64,000 nucleotides of DNA from Mesorhizobium sp. 131-2-1 (GTDB taxonomy: Bacteria > Pseudomonadota > Alphaproteobacteria > Rhizobiales > Rhizobiaceae), in contig NZ_AP023247.1 of NCBI RefSeq assembly GCF_016756535.1, positions 434,001 to 498,000 on the forward strand, in the 5' to 3' direction. The first letter of the stretch is position 1, and each line of letters starts with the position of its first letter. Positions 18,166 through 26,475 of the stretch are shown here, piece by piece. Made by a program: the position numbers and the translations under genes. A model generated the notes under the pieces. It saw nothing but the letters and a program-made list of their open reading frames with translations, was not told the DNA's origin and searched no databases.

Positions 18166-19551
18166 TCACACCTCGTGCAGATAGAGGTGATAGTCCAGTT
18201 CGCTGACGGTGCGGGCGACGCGCAGATATTCGGCTTGCTTGATCGCCACGAAGGTCCGGTGCAGATCGGGGCCGAGTGCCTCTTTCAGGAAATCGGACGC
18301 CCGCGCCGCCTCGATCGCGGCGCGCCAGTCCACCGGCATGGTCGTGCGCGTGACGGCCGCTTCGTAGCCGTTGCCGGTGGTTTCAGGACCGGGATCGAGC
18401 CCTTCGTCGAGACCCTTGGCAATGCCAGCCAATACCGTCGCCGCCACCAGATAGGGATTGGCGTCGACGCCGGACGGCCGGTGCTCGATGCGCCGGTTTT
18501 TGGCATTGCCCGCAGGCACGCGTAGCGCCACCGAGCGGTTGTTGACGCCCCAGGTCGGCGCCACCGGTGCGTAGGACTGCGAGACGAAGCGTCGCCAGGA
18601 ATTGGCGTGCGGGGCAAACACCAGCATCGATTCCGACATGGTCTGGATCAGGCCGCCGAGACCCTGCAGCAACGGCAGCGACCAGCTCTCGCCGCCGGCT
18701 TCGGCAAACACGTTCTTGCCGGCATCGTCCTGCAGCGAGACATGGAAATGCATGCCGGAGCCGGCATATTTCTCGATCGGCTTGGCCATGAAGCAGGCGG
18801 TGACGCCATGCCGGCGCGCCTGCGCCCTGACCAGCCGCTTCAGCATCACGAGGTCGTCGGCCGCCCGCATGACGTCCTTGCGGTAGTTGAGCGTCAGCTC
18901 GTACTGGCCGGGCGCATATTCGGAAATCACCGTCTCGGCCGGAATGCCTTGCACTTTTGCGGCGGCATAGATGTCGGAGAAGAGCGGCTCCATGCCGTGC
19001 AAATGGTCGACCGAATAGACCTCGGTCTTGGCCGAGCGGCGTCCGTCAAGCACGGCATGCGCCGGCTGCACCTTGCCGTCGGCATCGCGCTCATTGGCAA
19101 GCAGGAAGAATTCGAGCTCGAAGGCGCCAGCTGGGTGCAGTCCCTTGGCCGCCAGACGCTCGACCTGCCTTTTGAGCGTCAGCCGGGGATCTGAGGTCAT
19201 CGGCTGGCCGTCGAGATGGTACATCGCCATCAGCACCTGGCCGCGTGGCGGGCTGGTGCCGAAGAGCGGCACCAGCGTGCCCGGAATCGGCCATGCGCGA
19301 AGGTCGCCGTCGCCGGTGTCCCAGACCAGCCCGGTCTCGTGCACATCCTCACCGGTGATGTCGAGGCCGAGGATCGAGATCGGCAGGTGCCGGCCGCCCT
19401 CGAAAATGCCCATCAGCTCGTGCCGGCGCACGATCTTGCCACGGCCGATGCCGTTGGCGTCGGTCAAGACGATGTCGAAGGCCTCGATTTCGGGGTGGGC
19501 GTCGAGAAAGGCTTTCGCCTCGCGGGGCGTCGAGCCCGAAGGTGAGGTCAT
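18166..19551 (-). CDS. Glutamine synthetase-family ligase (gamma-glutamylpolyamine synthetase type)
   Basis: A 461-residue class I glutamine-synthetase-like protein, close in pattern to PuuA/GlnA3-type enzymes that join glutamate to amines rather than ammonia. Seen are the N-terminal beta-Grasp part (FDIVLTDANGIGRGK), the catalytic GAFELEFFL, EYAPGQYELTL, the ATP-site FMAKPIEKYAGSGMHFHVSL, and the NNRSVALRVP/RRIEHRPSGVDANPY block. The ATG at 19551 gives the usual start for this subfamily. Another ATG at 19602 overlaps the aminotransferase stop by four bases and would add 17 residues. It is downstream of an aminotransferase on the same strand, a pairing seen in amine catabolism. The amine substrate is unknown. 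Confidence 0.9.
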   Translation of the reverse strand: MTSPSGSTPREAKAFLDAHPEIEAFDIVLTDANGIGRGKIVRRHELMGIFEGGRHLPISILGLDITGEDVHETGLVWDTGDGDLRAWPIPGTLVPLFGTSPPRGQVLMAMYHLDGQPMTSDPRLTLKRQVERLAAKGLHPAGAFELEFFLLANERDADGKVQPAHAVLDGRRSAKTEVYSVDHLHGMEPLFSDIYAAAKVQGIPAETVISEYAPGQYELTLNYRKDVMRAADDLVMLKRLVRAQARRHGVTACFMAKPIEKYAGSGMHFHVSLQDDAGKNVFAEAGGESWSLPLLQGLGGLIQTMSESMLVFAPHANSWRRFVSQSYAPVAPTWGVNNRSVALRVPAGNAKNRRIEHRPSGVDANPYLVAATVLAGIAKGLDEGLDPGPETTGNGYEAAVTRTTMPVDWRAAIEAARASDFLKEALGPDLHRTFVAIKQAEYLRVARTVSELDYHLYLHEV

Positions 19552-19598
19552 GATGGAACTCTGCTTTGGCCTGGCCGCCAATCTTCCAGCCGCTTGTC

Positions 19599-20981
19599 TC
19601 ATGCCGCAAGCCTTGCCGCAACCGTCGCGAAAGCGGTGATCAGCCGGTTGACCTGGGCTGCCGTTGTCGCCGGCGAGATCAGCATCATATTGTGGAAGGG
19701 CGCGATCAGCACGCCCTGGTTGACCAGCGCGACATGCATGGCGGCTTCCAGCTCCGGCGCATGCGCGGCCTCCGCCTCACCGCCGTTCCGCAGCGGGCCC
19801 GGCGCGCAGATGAATTCGACGCGGGCGCCGACACGCGCGACATGCCAGGGCAATTGGTAGCGGTCGATGACGGCGGTCAGCCCGGCATCCAGCCGCCGCG
19901 CCAGCCGGTCCATATGGGCATAGGCTTCCTCGGTCATCACCTCCTCGAGTGCCGCACGCATCGTGGCGAACTGCAGCGGGTTGGCCGATAGCGTCGTGCC
20001 CATGCCGGAATAGCCGGGCTCCTTCACCCTGTTGTTGGCGGCATAGCGGGTGGCGACCTCCTCGCTCAGGCCCCAGATGCTCGCCGGCACGCCGCCGGCC
20101 ACCGGCTTACCGAGCACGAAGAGATCGGGATCCAGCCCGTGCTTCCTGGTGTAGCCGCCAGGACCGGTGGAGATGGTGTGGGTCTCGTCGATAAGAAGCA
20201 GCGTGCCGGCGGCGCGGGTGAGGCGCCGCAGCGCGTCGTGGAAGCCTGGGTCGGGCAGCACCATGCAGGAATTGGTCAGCACCGGCTCGGTGATGACGCA
20301 GGCGACATCGCGGTCCGCGAGCGCCGCTTCGAGCCCGGCGACGTCGTTGAACTCCACGATCTTGGTTGCCCGGGTGAGATCGCGGAATTCGCCGGCGAGC
20401 CCCGGCCGGTTCACCGGCTTGCCGTCGATCAGCCGCACCATCGTCTCGTCGACCGAGCCGTGGTAGCAGCCGTTGAAGACGAGGATCTTCTCCCGGCCGG
20501 TGACGGCGCGGGCGACGCGCAGCGCGAAGCGGTTGGCATCGGTCGCGGTGGTGGCGATCTGCCAGAAGGGCAGGCCGAAGCGCTGCTGGAGCAACGGGCC
20601 GATGGCCAGCGCATCCTCGCTCGGCAGCATATAAGTCAGGCCGCGCCCGGACTGGCGGCGGATGGCGCGGGCGACCGGCGGCGGCGAGTGGCCGAACATC
20701 GAGCCGGTGTCGCCGAGGCAGAAATCGTCGAGTCGGTTGCCATCAATGTCGGTAATGAGGGCGCCTTTGGCGCTGTCGACGAGGATCGGGAACGGCGTCG
20801 GCCAGTCGGTCATCCAGTGCATCGGCACACCGCCGAGAAAACCGGCCATGCCATTGCCGACCCTGGCTTCGGATTTCGGCCGCCCCTTGCGGAAAATCTC
20901 TGCCTCCGCCTCACGCAGCGCGGCAATGCGGTCGCGGCCAATGCCACCGATCGAAGTCTTTGAATGGTCGATTGAATGCAT
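19599..20981 (-). CDS. Class III PLP-dependent aminotransferase
   Basis: A 460-residue fold-type I, class III aminotransferase. Landmarks are DNRLDDFCLGDTGSMFGH-like N-terminal residues, FNGCYHGSVDE (phosphate-side loop), the PLP Asp in LLIDETHT, and the Schiff-base Lys in DLFVLGKPVAGG. The DTGSMFGH and GYSGMGTTLSANPL motifs resemble glutamate-1-semialdehyde aminomutase-like transaminases rather than ornithine or GABA transaminases. Being paired with a gamma-glutamyl ligase-like gene suggests use on an amine or amino-acid intermediate, but the substrate is unassigned. The start at 20981 is the first in-frame ATG with family-like sequence. Confidence 0.9.
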   Translation of the reverse strand: MHSIDHSKTSIGGIGRDRIAALREAEAEIFRKGRPKSEARVGNGMAGFLGGVPMHWMTDWPTPFPILVDSAKGALITDIDGNRLDDFCLGDTGSMFGHSPPPVARAIRRQSGRGLTYMLPSEDALAIGPLLQQRFGLPFWQIATTATDANRFALRVARAVTGREKILVFNGCYHGSVDETMVRLIDGKPVNRPGLAGEFRDLTRATKIVEFNDVAGLEAALADRDVACVITEPVLTNSCMVLPDPGFHDALRRLTRAAGTLLLIDETHTISTGPGGYTRKHGLDPDLFVLGKPVAGGVPASIWGLSEEVATRYAANNRVKEPGYSGMGTTLSANPLQFATMRAALEEVMTEEAYAHMDRLARRLDAGLTAVIDRYQLPWHVARVGARVEFICAPGPLRNGGEAEAAHAPELEAAMHVALVNQGVLIAPFHNMMLISPATTAAQVNRLITAFATVAARLAA

Positions 20982-21138
20982 GAAGGCCCCTCTCGCCGGG
21001 CACTGTAGACAATCGCCCTCTCAAACCGCAATTGGCCGCAGGGTTGCCCTGCATTGGTTCAGCCGCAGTCGACCGGCGCTTGACCTCGAGGCAAAACCCG
21101 GCGCCAATAGGGTCGGGCTTTTGATCTTTGGGGGAAAA

Positions 21139-21591
21139 ATGCGGGCGATCATCTGCACTGCAACGCTGCTGCTATCGGCCGGCGCGGCCCTTGCGAGCGG
21201 CGGTATCTGGTGCACCGCCGAGGACGCGGCGGCCATATTCCAGGTCGAAGCCGGCGTCACCAGGGGCATGGGCGGGCCGACGTTCAATTTTCGCGGCGAT
21301 CTCGAAATTCTCGGCCGGCCTGCCGGCGACAGCCTGCGCAAGACCGTCTTCGAGGATTCCAACCTGACCCAGTACTGGCTCGACGACAAGGAATTGCGGC
21401 TGAACATCTACCACGAGCACGAAGTCGCGGAACGTATCAACTCGGTCGAACTGACGATCCTAACCAAGACCAGTGACGAAGGCGTCTATGACGGGCGCTA
21501 TACGCTCGCCATCTACGACCCCGCGGCGGATACGGACCAGGACGGCAAGCCGGTTGAAGTCACCGGCAATGTATCCTGCGGGGCCGAGTAG
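21139..21591 (+). CDS. Secreted hypothetical protein
   Basis: A 150-residue protein with a clear Sec signal peptide (residues 1-19, hydrophobic core ATLLLSAGAALA, cleavage after ALAS or ALA). The mature part has two cysteines (GGIWCTAED and NVSCGAE) that could form a disulfide, and no catalytic motif that I recognise. The ATG at 21139 follows GGGGGAAAA, a good ribosome site; the frame is open further upstream but without a plausible start. It is convergent with the WD40 gene, with six bases between. The family is not recognised; a small periplasmic beta-rich protein is likely. Confidence 0.75.
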   Translation: MRAIICTATLLLSAGAALASGGIWCTAEDAAAIFQVEAGVTRGMGGPTFNFRGDLEILGRPAGDSLRKTVFEDSNLTQYWLDDKELRLNIYHEHEVAERINSVELTILTKTSDEGVYDGRYTLAIYDPAADTDQDGKPVEVTGNVSCGAE

Positions 21592-21597
21592 GCGAGT

Positions 21598-22572
21598 TCA
21601 GGCCGTGATGTCGATGACGCCGCAGTCGCCGGCGGCGCTGCCGAAGACGATCCGGCGCTCTTCCCTGTCCCACATCATCGAGGTGATGGCGCCCTTGCCG
21701 GGCCGGCGCAGCAGCACTTCCTTGGCGTCGGCGAAGCGCACCGCCATCACCATGCCGTCGTCATAGCCGATCGCCACCACATCCTGGCTCGGATGACAGG
21801 CGACCGTGGTGACCATTGCGTTGCCGCGCGTGCCTAACTCCAGCGGCGCCTTGCCCATCGGGCCGTCCTTGCCCGTAAACGGCCAGACGATCGCCGCCGG
21901 CGCGCCCGAGCTCGCCAGCCATTTGCCCTTGGGCGCCCATGACAGGCTTTTGACCTTTGCCGGATAGCCACTCATGCGCATGTGCTTGCCGTCGGCGAGC
22001 TTCCAGCCATGCAGCGCGTTCTCCTGCATGGTGGTGACGAGGAAGGCGCCGTCCGGCGAGAAAGTGATGCCGGTATGGGCGCCGGCCCATTCGAGTTCCA
22101 CCGGCTTGCCCTCGGCGGCCGGGAAATGCAGCGTCGCGCCATTGTAGCGGGCGACGCCGAAGCGCATGCCCTTGGGCGAGAAGGCCAGCCCCTCGACCGA
22201 ACGCTGATGGGCGAATTCCTTGGTCTTGCCGTCGGCAAAGCGCACGAAAGCCGTCTTGCCGGAAGCAAAGGCGATGGCGCCCTGCGGGCCGGCGGCAACG
22301 CTGGTGATCCACTTTTTTCCGGCGCTCGCGAGTTCCGTCGGTTCGGCCCCGGCGGTTACGGCGAACACTTTGCCGTCCTCGCCGCCGGTGATCAGCCGGT
22401 CGTTGGCGGTATCGTGGACAGCCGCGAGCAGCCCGTCATTGGCCTGCGCCGTCTTGTGGCCGTGATCCAGCCGGTGGACGGCGCCGTCGGCCATGGCGAA
22501 ATGCGGGATGTCGCCGAGGAAGACGGCGGCGACGCAATGGCCTTCGAGATCAAGTGGGGCAACAGTGGGCAC
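21598..22572 (-). CDS. WD40-repeat beta-propeller protein
   Basis: A 324-residue protein made of about six or seven degenerate WD40-type repeats, for example SVEGLAFSPKGMRFGVARYNGATLHF, TGITFSPDGAFLVTTMQENALHGW and VKSLSWAPKGKWLASSGAPAAIVW. It has no signal peptide, so a cytoplasmic scaffold is expected. It lies downstream of a COG0523 GTPase on the same strand, separated by 239 bases that contain a repeat element. From general knowledge, WD40-CobW gene pairs recur in Rhizobiales, often in zinc-responsive loci. A role in metal handling is inferred from that pairing only. Confidence 0.85.
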   Translation of the reverse strand: MPTVAPLDLEGHCVAAVFLGDIPHFAMADGAVHRLDHGHKTAQANDGLLAAVHDTANDRLITGGEDGKVFAVTAGAEPTELASAGKKWITSVAAGPQGAIAFASGKTAFVRFADGKTKEFAHQRSVEGLAFSPKGMRFGVARYNGATLHFPAAEGKPVELEWAGAHTGITFSPDGAFLVTTMQENALHGWKLADGKHMRMSGYPAKVKSLSWAPKGKWLASSGAPAAIVWPFTGKDGPMGKAPLELGTRGNAMVTTVACHPSQDVVAIGYDDGMVMAVRFADAKEVLLRRPGKGAITSMMWDREERRIVFGSAAGDCGVIDITA

Positions 22573-22629
22573 AGGAGATCATTCCATTCGAGATTGTTAG
22601 CCCTGGGCGAGCGGCCAGGTGCGGCCCGG

Positions 22630-22774
22630 CCTTCTCCCCCTGTGGGAGAAGGTGGATTGGCGCGCAGCGCCAAGACGGATGAGGGGTGGGTGACGGATCG
22701 CCGTCATTACCAAGCTGGAGCACCCCTCATCCGACGGAGCTTCGCTCGGCCACCTTCTCCCACAAGGGGAGAAG
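22630..22774. repeat. Long imperfect palindromic element (RIME/REP-like) inside the WD40-CobW operon
   Basis: About 145 bases bounded by CCTTCTCCCCCTGTGGGAG (from 22630) and its near inverse CTCCCACAAGGGGAGAAGG (to 22774). Inner arms are GATGAGGGGT (22679-22688) and ACCCCTCATC (22722-22731). From general knowledge this mosaic of palindromes resembles Rhizobiales intergenic elements such as RIME. No coding potential is seen. As RNA it would form a long stem between the two genes. Confidence 0.75.
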
Positions 22775-22811
22775 GAAGAGGAGGCAGCGCTAGCGCCATA
22801 GAGTCGGGAAA

Positions 22812-23867
22812 TCAAGCCGCCTGGCAGGCCTCGAAGCTCTTCCGCAGCCGCTCGGCGTCGAGCTCGCGGCCGATGAAGACCAGCCGGCTCTCGTGCTTCT
22901 CGCCTTCCTTCCAGGCGCGCTGGTGGTCGCCCTCGATGATCATGTGCACGCCTTGGATGACATAGCGCTCGTCGTCGCCCTTGAGCGCAATGATGCCTTT
23001 CAGTCGCAGGATGTTCGGGCCTTCCATCTGGGTGATCTTCTCGATCCACGGGAAGAATTTCTTCGGGTCCATCTCGCCGCCACGCAGCGACACCGACTGC
23101 ACCGTCACGTCATGGATATCGGAAGGGTGCGCGTGGTCGTGATGATGGTGGTCATGGCCGTCATGATCATGATGGTCATGGTCGTGGTGGTCGTGATCGT
23201 GATCATGGTCGTGCGCTTCGAGGAAATGCGGGTCGTTCTCCAGCGCCCGGGCGAGGTCGAAGGCGCCGCGGTCGAGCACCTCGGTCAGTGCCACCCCGGC
23301 GCGCTGGGTGCGATGGATCCTGGCGGCCGGGTTGATGGCGCGGATCGTCGCCTCGACCTTGGCGAGTTCATCCGGCGTGACGAGGTCGGTCTTGTTGAGC
23401 ACGACGACATCGGCGAAGGCGATCTGGTCCTCAGCCTCCTTGGAATCCTTCAGCCTGAGCGGCAGGTGCTTGGCGTCGACCAGCGCCACCACGGCGTCGA
23501 GCTTGGTCTTGGAGCGCACGTCGTCGTCCATGAAGAAGGTCTGCGCCACCGGCACCGGGTCGGCCAGGCCTGTGGTCTCGACGACGATGGCGTCGAAGCG
23601 GCCGGGCCGGCGCATCAGGCCTTCGACGACGCGGATAAGGTCGCCGCGCACCGTGCAGCAGACGCAGCCATTGTTCATCTCGTAGATTTCCTCGTCGGAT
23701 TCCACGATCAGGTCGTTGTCGATGCCGATCTCGCCGAATTCGTTGACGATGACGGCGTAGCGCTTGCCGTGGTTCTCCGACAGGATGCGGTTGAGCAGCG
23801 TCGTCTTGCCGGCGCCAAGGTAGCCGGTCAGCACGGTTACGGGGATTTGCGTCTGCGCTTGGCTCAT
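22812..23867 (-). CDS. COG0523/CobW-family GTPase metallochaperone with His-rich loop
   Basis: A 351-residue G3E-family P-loop GTPase. Walker A is GYLGAGKT (15-22), the metal-binding CxCC motif is CVCC (68-71), and NKTD (158-161) gives guanine specificity. A CobW C-terminal domain runs from about 250. Residues 219-247 are an almost pure His/Asp tract (20 His in about 30 residues), a likely zinc, nickel or cobalt store. Family members deliver metals, often zinc under starvation, to client proteins. It heads the leftward pair with the WD40 gene. No convincing Zur box could be found in the 150 bases upstream, so zinc regulation stays an inference. Confidence 0.93.
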   Translation of the reverse strand: MSQAQTQIPVTVLTGYLGAGKTTLLNRILSENHGKRYAVIVNEFGEIGIDNDLIVESDEEIYEMNNGCVCCTVRGDLIRVVEGLMRRPGRFDAIVVETTGLADPVPVAQTFFMDDDVRSKTKLDAVVALVDAKHLPLRLKDSKEAEDQIAFADVVVLNKTDLVTPDELAKVEATIRAINPAARIHRTQRAGVALTEVLDRGAFDLARALENDPHFLEAHDHDHDHDHHDHDHHDHDGHDHHHHDHAHPSDIHDVTVQSVSLRGGEMDPKKFFPWIEKITQMEGPNILRLKGIIALKGDDERYVIQGVHMIIEGDHQRAWKEGEKHESRLVFIGRELDAERLRKSFEACQAA

Positions 23868-24017
23868 ATCTTGCCTCGAAAACTGTGGCCCTGGAAAATT
23901 CGGCTCGCGAAAAATCCGGGCTTCGAAAAGGGGAGTGTCGGCTCCATATAGGGTGTGTGCCGCGCTTTTGCACGCGGCAAACCGATAGGCCAGGCAGGCA
24001 GATCAGAAAGGCGCAAG

Positions 24018-24749
24018 ATGTCCGAAAAGCCAGCTTCCCTGCCGTTCTCCCGGCGCCGGGCGCTCGGCCTGATCGCCGTCACCGCCGGCGGCGGCATCTT
24101 CCTGCCCTCCACCGCGCCTGCCGCTGAGGTTTCGCCCTATGCCGGCCTTGCCCTGTTCGATGCCGGCGCCGGCGTCTGCGCCATCACGCCCGAGGTGACC
24201 GAAGGGCCATTCTATTTCGATCCGAAGCTCGAGCGCTCCGACATCACCGAGGGGAAGAGCGGCGTCGGCCTCACCGTGCGGATGCAGGTGGTCGATACCG
24301 GCTGCCGGCCTCTCGCCGGCGCGCGCGTCGACATCTGGCATTGCGACGCGCAAGGCCACTATTCCGGCTATCCGGGCCAGGGCGACGGCCAGGATGTCGA
24401 CACGTCCGGCCAGACCTTCCTGCGCGGCTGGCAAAAGACGGACGAAAGCGGCGTCGCGTCCTTCGCCACCATCTATCCCGGGTGGTATCGCGGCCGCACC
24501 ACCCATATCCACTTCAAGGTCTTCCCGAACGACCGCTCGGTGATGACCGGCCAGATGTTCTTCCCCGATGCGCTCAGCGACCAGATCTTTGCGACCGTTT
24601 CGCCCTATACCGAGCGCACCGGCAAGCGCGACACGTCGAATGCGCAGGACGGCATCGCGAAGAAGGCGGGGCCGCTGTCGCAGGCGGCCTTGCGCGAGGC
24701 CGCGGATGCCTACCAGGCGCTTCTGGTGGTGGCGGTGAAGGCCGACTGA
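24018..24749 (+). CDS. Intradiol ring-cleavage dioxygenase, Tat-exported
   Basis: A 243-residue protein of the catechol/protocatechuate 3,4-dioxygenase fold. The N-terminus is a twin-arginine signal (SRRRALGLIAVTAGGGIF), so it is exported folded. The Fe(III) ligand set of two Tyr and two His is visible: GHYSGYPG (Tyr), then YPGWYRGRTTHIHFKV (Tyr, His, His). The segment TEGPFYFDP near residue 60 is typical of the exported subgroup. It is divergent from cobW and followed by a MarR gene 221 bases later. The aromatic substrate is unknown, and exported relatives have few assigned roles. Confidence 0.9.
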   Translation: MSEKPASLPFSRRRALGLIAVTAGGGIFLPSTAPAAEVSPYAGLALFDAGAGVCAITPEVTEGPFYFDPKLERSDITEGKSGVGLTVRMQVVDTGCRPLAGARVDIWHCDAQGHYSGYPGQGDGQDVDTSGQTFLRGWQKTDESGVASFATIYPGWYRGRTTHIHFKVFPNDRSVMTGQMFFPDALSDQIFATVSPYTERTGKRDTSNAQDGIAKKAGPLSQAALREAADAYQALLVVAVKAD

Positions 24750-24809
24750 CACCTCGCCGCTTAGCCGCCTGACGTCCGCGGGAAAAGTCTTCCAGTGGGT
24801 AAAAGTCGT

Positions 24810-24827
24810 TTGTCATCTAACTGAAAT
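24810..24827 (+). promoter_or_regulatory. Possible PhoB box upstream of MarR gene
   Basis: The string TTGTCATCTAACTGAAAT fits the direct-repeat layout of a Pho box: a 7-base half (TTGTCAT, six of seven to CTGTCAT), a 4-base spacer, and a second half (CTGAAAT) matching about four of seven. It lies 144 bases upstream of the MarR start. The weaker second half makes this a low-confidence call. Confidence 0.3.
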
Positions 24828-24970
24828 AAACATCTGGCATCACCCACGGCGGACACCGCAATGCTTGCCGGCAAAGCTGTTTTGCAAGCCGGATTCTTTT
24901 TGATCGTCGATTGCCAACCCGCAGGCAGCCTCTATGCTGTCGGCACCGGTTCGGCCGAAGAGGGATGACC

Positions 24971-25441
24971 ATGGCCAAGGCGGACAAGACAGCGACAATG
25001 AGCCGGCTGCATTCGGCGGCGCGACTGGCGCGCACGGCGCTCGCCGCGCGGCTTCTGGCGCATGGTTTCTATGCCGGACAGGACCAGATCATGCTGGCGC
25101 TCGACCGCGAGGACGGGCAGACTCCCGGCAACCTCGCCGGCCGCCTCGGCGTGCGTCCACCGACCATCACCAAGACCATCAACCGGCTGCAGGCGCAGGG
25201 TTTTCTGGAGAAGCGCGCTTCGGTCAACGACGCCCGCCAGGCGCATATCTTCCTCACCGAGAGTGGCCGCGAAACCATCCGCGCCATCGAGAAGTCGGTG
25301 AAGAAGACCGAAAAGCAGGCGCTGAAGGGTCTCGACAAGAAGGACCAGAAGGCGCTGTTCAAGCTGCTCGCCCGGGTCGAAGCCAACCTCTCCAACGAAG
25401 AGCTGGTGCTGATCGACGACGACGCCGAACTCGATGATTGA
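24971..25441 (+). CDS. MarR-family regulator
   Basis: A 156-residue winged-helix MarR protein. The DNA-binding part is visible as TPGNLAGRLGVRPPTITKTINRLQAQGFLEKRASVNDARQAHIFLTESGRE (about 50-100). A Lys-rich helix (KKTEKQALKGLDKKDQKALFKLL) and an acidic tail ending DDDAELDD follow. The ATG at 24971 is chosen because GAAGAGGG lies at the right distance; an ATG two codons earlier overlaps that site. It may regulate the dioxygenase upstream or act elsewhere. The ligand is unknown. Confidence 0.88.
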   Translation: MAKADKTATMSRLHSAARLARTALAARLLAHGFYAGQDQIMLALDREDGQTPGNLAGRLGVRPPTITKTINRLQAQGFLEKRASVNDARQAHIFLTESGRETIRAIEKSVKKTEKQALKGLDKKDQKALFKLLARVEANLSNEELVLIDDDAELDD

Positions 25442-25445
25442 CGAG

Positions 25446-25537
25446 CGACGCGTCAGCGTCGTCTCGTAGCGACGCACCGGCGTCGTCGCTCAACGCACCG
25501 CCTTAGCATTGTCCGGGAAGCGCGACGCCCAGCGTCG
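25446..25537. terminator. Three matching CGACGC/GCGTCG hairpins in a convergent gap
   Basis: Three small hairpins with identical 6-base arms CGACGC and GCGTCG and 3-4 base loops lie at 25446-25461, 25470-25485 and 25523-25537. They are between the convergent MarR and AraC genes, where a bidirectional terminator is expected. There is no strong U-tract. A cluster of a small palindromic repeat is the alternative reading. Confidence 0.5.
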
Positions 25538-25554
25538 TAGCCCAAAAGGCCAAG

Positions 25555-26448
25555 TCAGGCCGCCGCCGGGCCACGAACCAAGCTTGACCAGCGTCCAGGT
25601 GTCAGCCCGAACGCCTTCTTGAAATGCCGGTTGAAATGGCTCTGGTCGCTGAATCCGGCAGCAACGGCGATTTCGGCCAGCGCCTCACCTGCCTCGATCA
25701 TCCGCCGTGCCCGTTGCAGCCGGCGCATCACCAAGAAACGATGCGGGCTGGTGGAATAAGTCGCGCGGAAATGGCGCGAGAGCGCATAACGGTCGAGACC
25801 CGTGACGGCTTCCAGTTCACCCGACCGCACCGGCCGCCCGGCATTCTCCTCGAGATAGTCGCGGGCAAGTGCGGCGGCGCGCCATGCCGTCTTGCCCATC
25901 GGCTTTGCCGGCTGTCCGGCATGACGACCGAGGTTGCGCGCCAGTTGCGCGATGAAATCGGCTACGAACAGCTCGTCCAGTTCCTCCTCCAGCGGCGCCA
26001 GTGCCGAAAGCAGCGTGCCGCGCAACGCCGGGTCGCTGACCACGGCTTCGGCGACGAAAGGCAGCGGCGCGCCGTCCAGGCTATCGAGGAGCAGCGACGG
26101 TTCCAGATACAGGATGCGATAGCGCAGTCCGTCTTCCGTACCGGCGCCGCCGTCGTGCAATTCGTCGGGATGCAGCACGATCACCTGGCCGGGCAGGCTG
26201 TGCCGCACCGCGCCGCGATAGTGGAAGCGCTGGACGCCGTGCAGCGTCACACCGATGGCATAGGTGTCGTGGCGATGCAGATCGAAGGCATTGCCGTGGA
26301 AGCGCGCCTCGATGCGCTCAATGCCGGTTCCGCCCGGCGCCGACAAGATACGGTCCCCAGACGTGGCCGACTCCGAGCACGAACGTTCAAGACCATGCAG
26401 CGCCGCTTCGCCTAGATTGTGCGCCATCGTTTCATCCAGGCCCGTCAT
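25555..26448 (-). CDS. AraC-family regulator with cupin sensor domain
   Basis: A 297-residue regulator. Residues about 40-140 form an AraC-type cupin (FDLHRHDTYAIGVTLHGVQRFHYRG, LPGQVIVLHPDELHDG). Residues about 195-290 hold two helix-turn-helix motifs, ending in the signature AEIAVAAGFSDQSHFNRHFKKAFGLTPGRW. It is divergent from the DUF2000 gene with only about 25 bases between start codons, so it may control that gene and the exporter beyond it. The effector is unknown; the cupin class usually senses amino acids or small aromatic compounds. Confidence 0.93.
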   Translation of the reverse strand: MTGLDETMAHNLGEAALHGLERSCSESATSGDRILSAPGGTGIERIEARFHGNAFDLHRHDTYAIGVTLHGVQRFHYRGAVRHSLPGQVIVLHPDELHDGGAGTEDGLRYRILYLEPSLLLDSLDGAPLPFVAEAVVSDPALRGTLLSALAPLEEELDELFVADFIAQLARNLGRHAGQPAKPMGKTAWRAAALARDYLEENAGRPVRSGELEAVTGLDRYALSRHFRATYSTSPHRFLVMRRLQRARRMIEAGEALAEIAVAAGFSDQSHFNRHFKKAFGLTPGRWSSLVRGPAAA

Positions 26449-26475
26449 GGGCCGCCTCCCGGAGACTCAATCTTG

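Noticed and set aside
23868..24017. Zur box upstream of the CobW gene
   Set aside because: I looked for an AT-rich palindrome of the Zur type and found none that was convincing.
25446..25537. CRISPR-like repeats
   Set aside because: Units are about 16 bases, irregularly spaced and only three in number; they read as hairpins, not repeat-spacer units.
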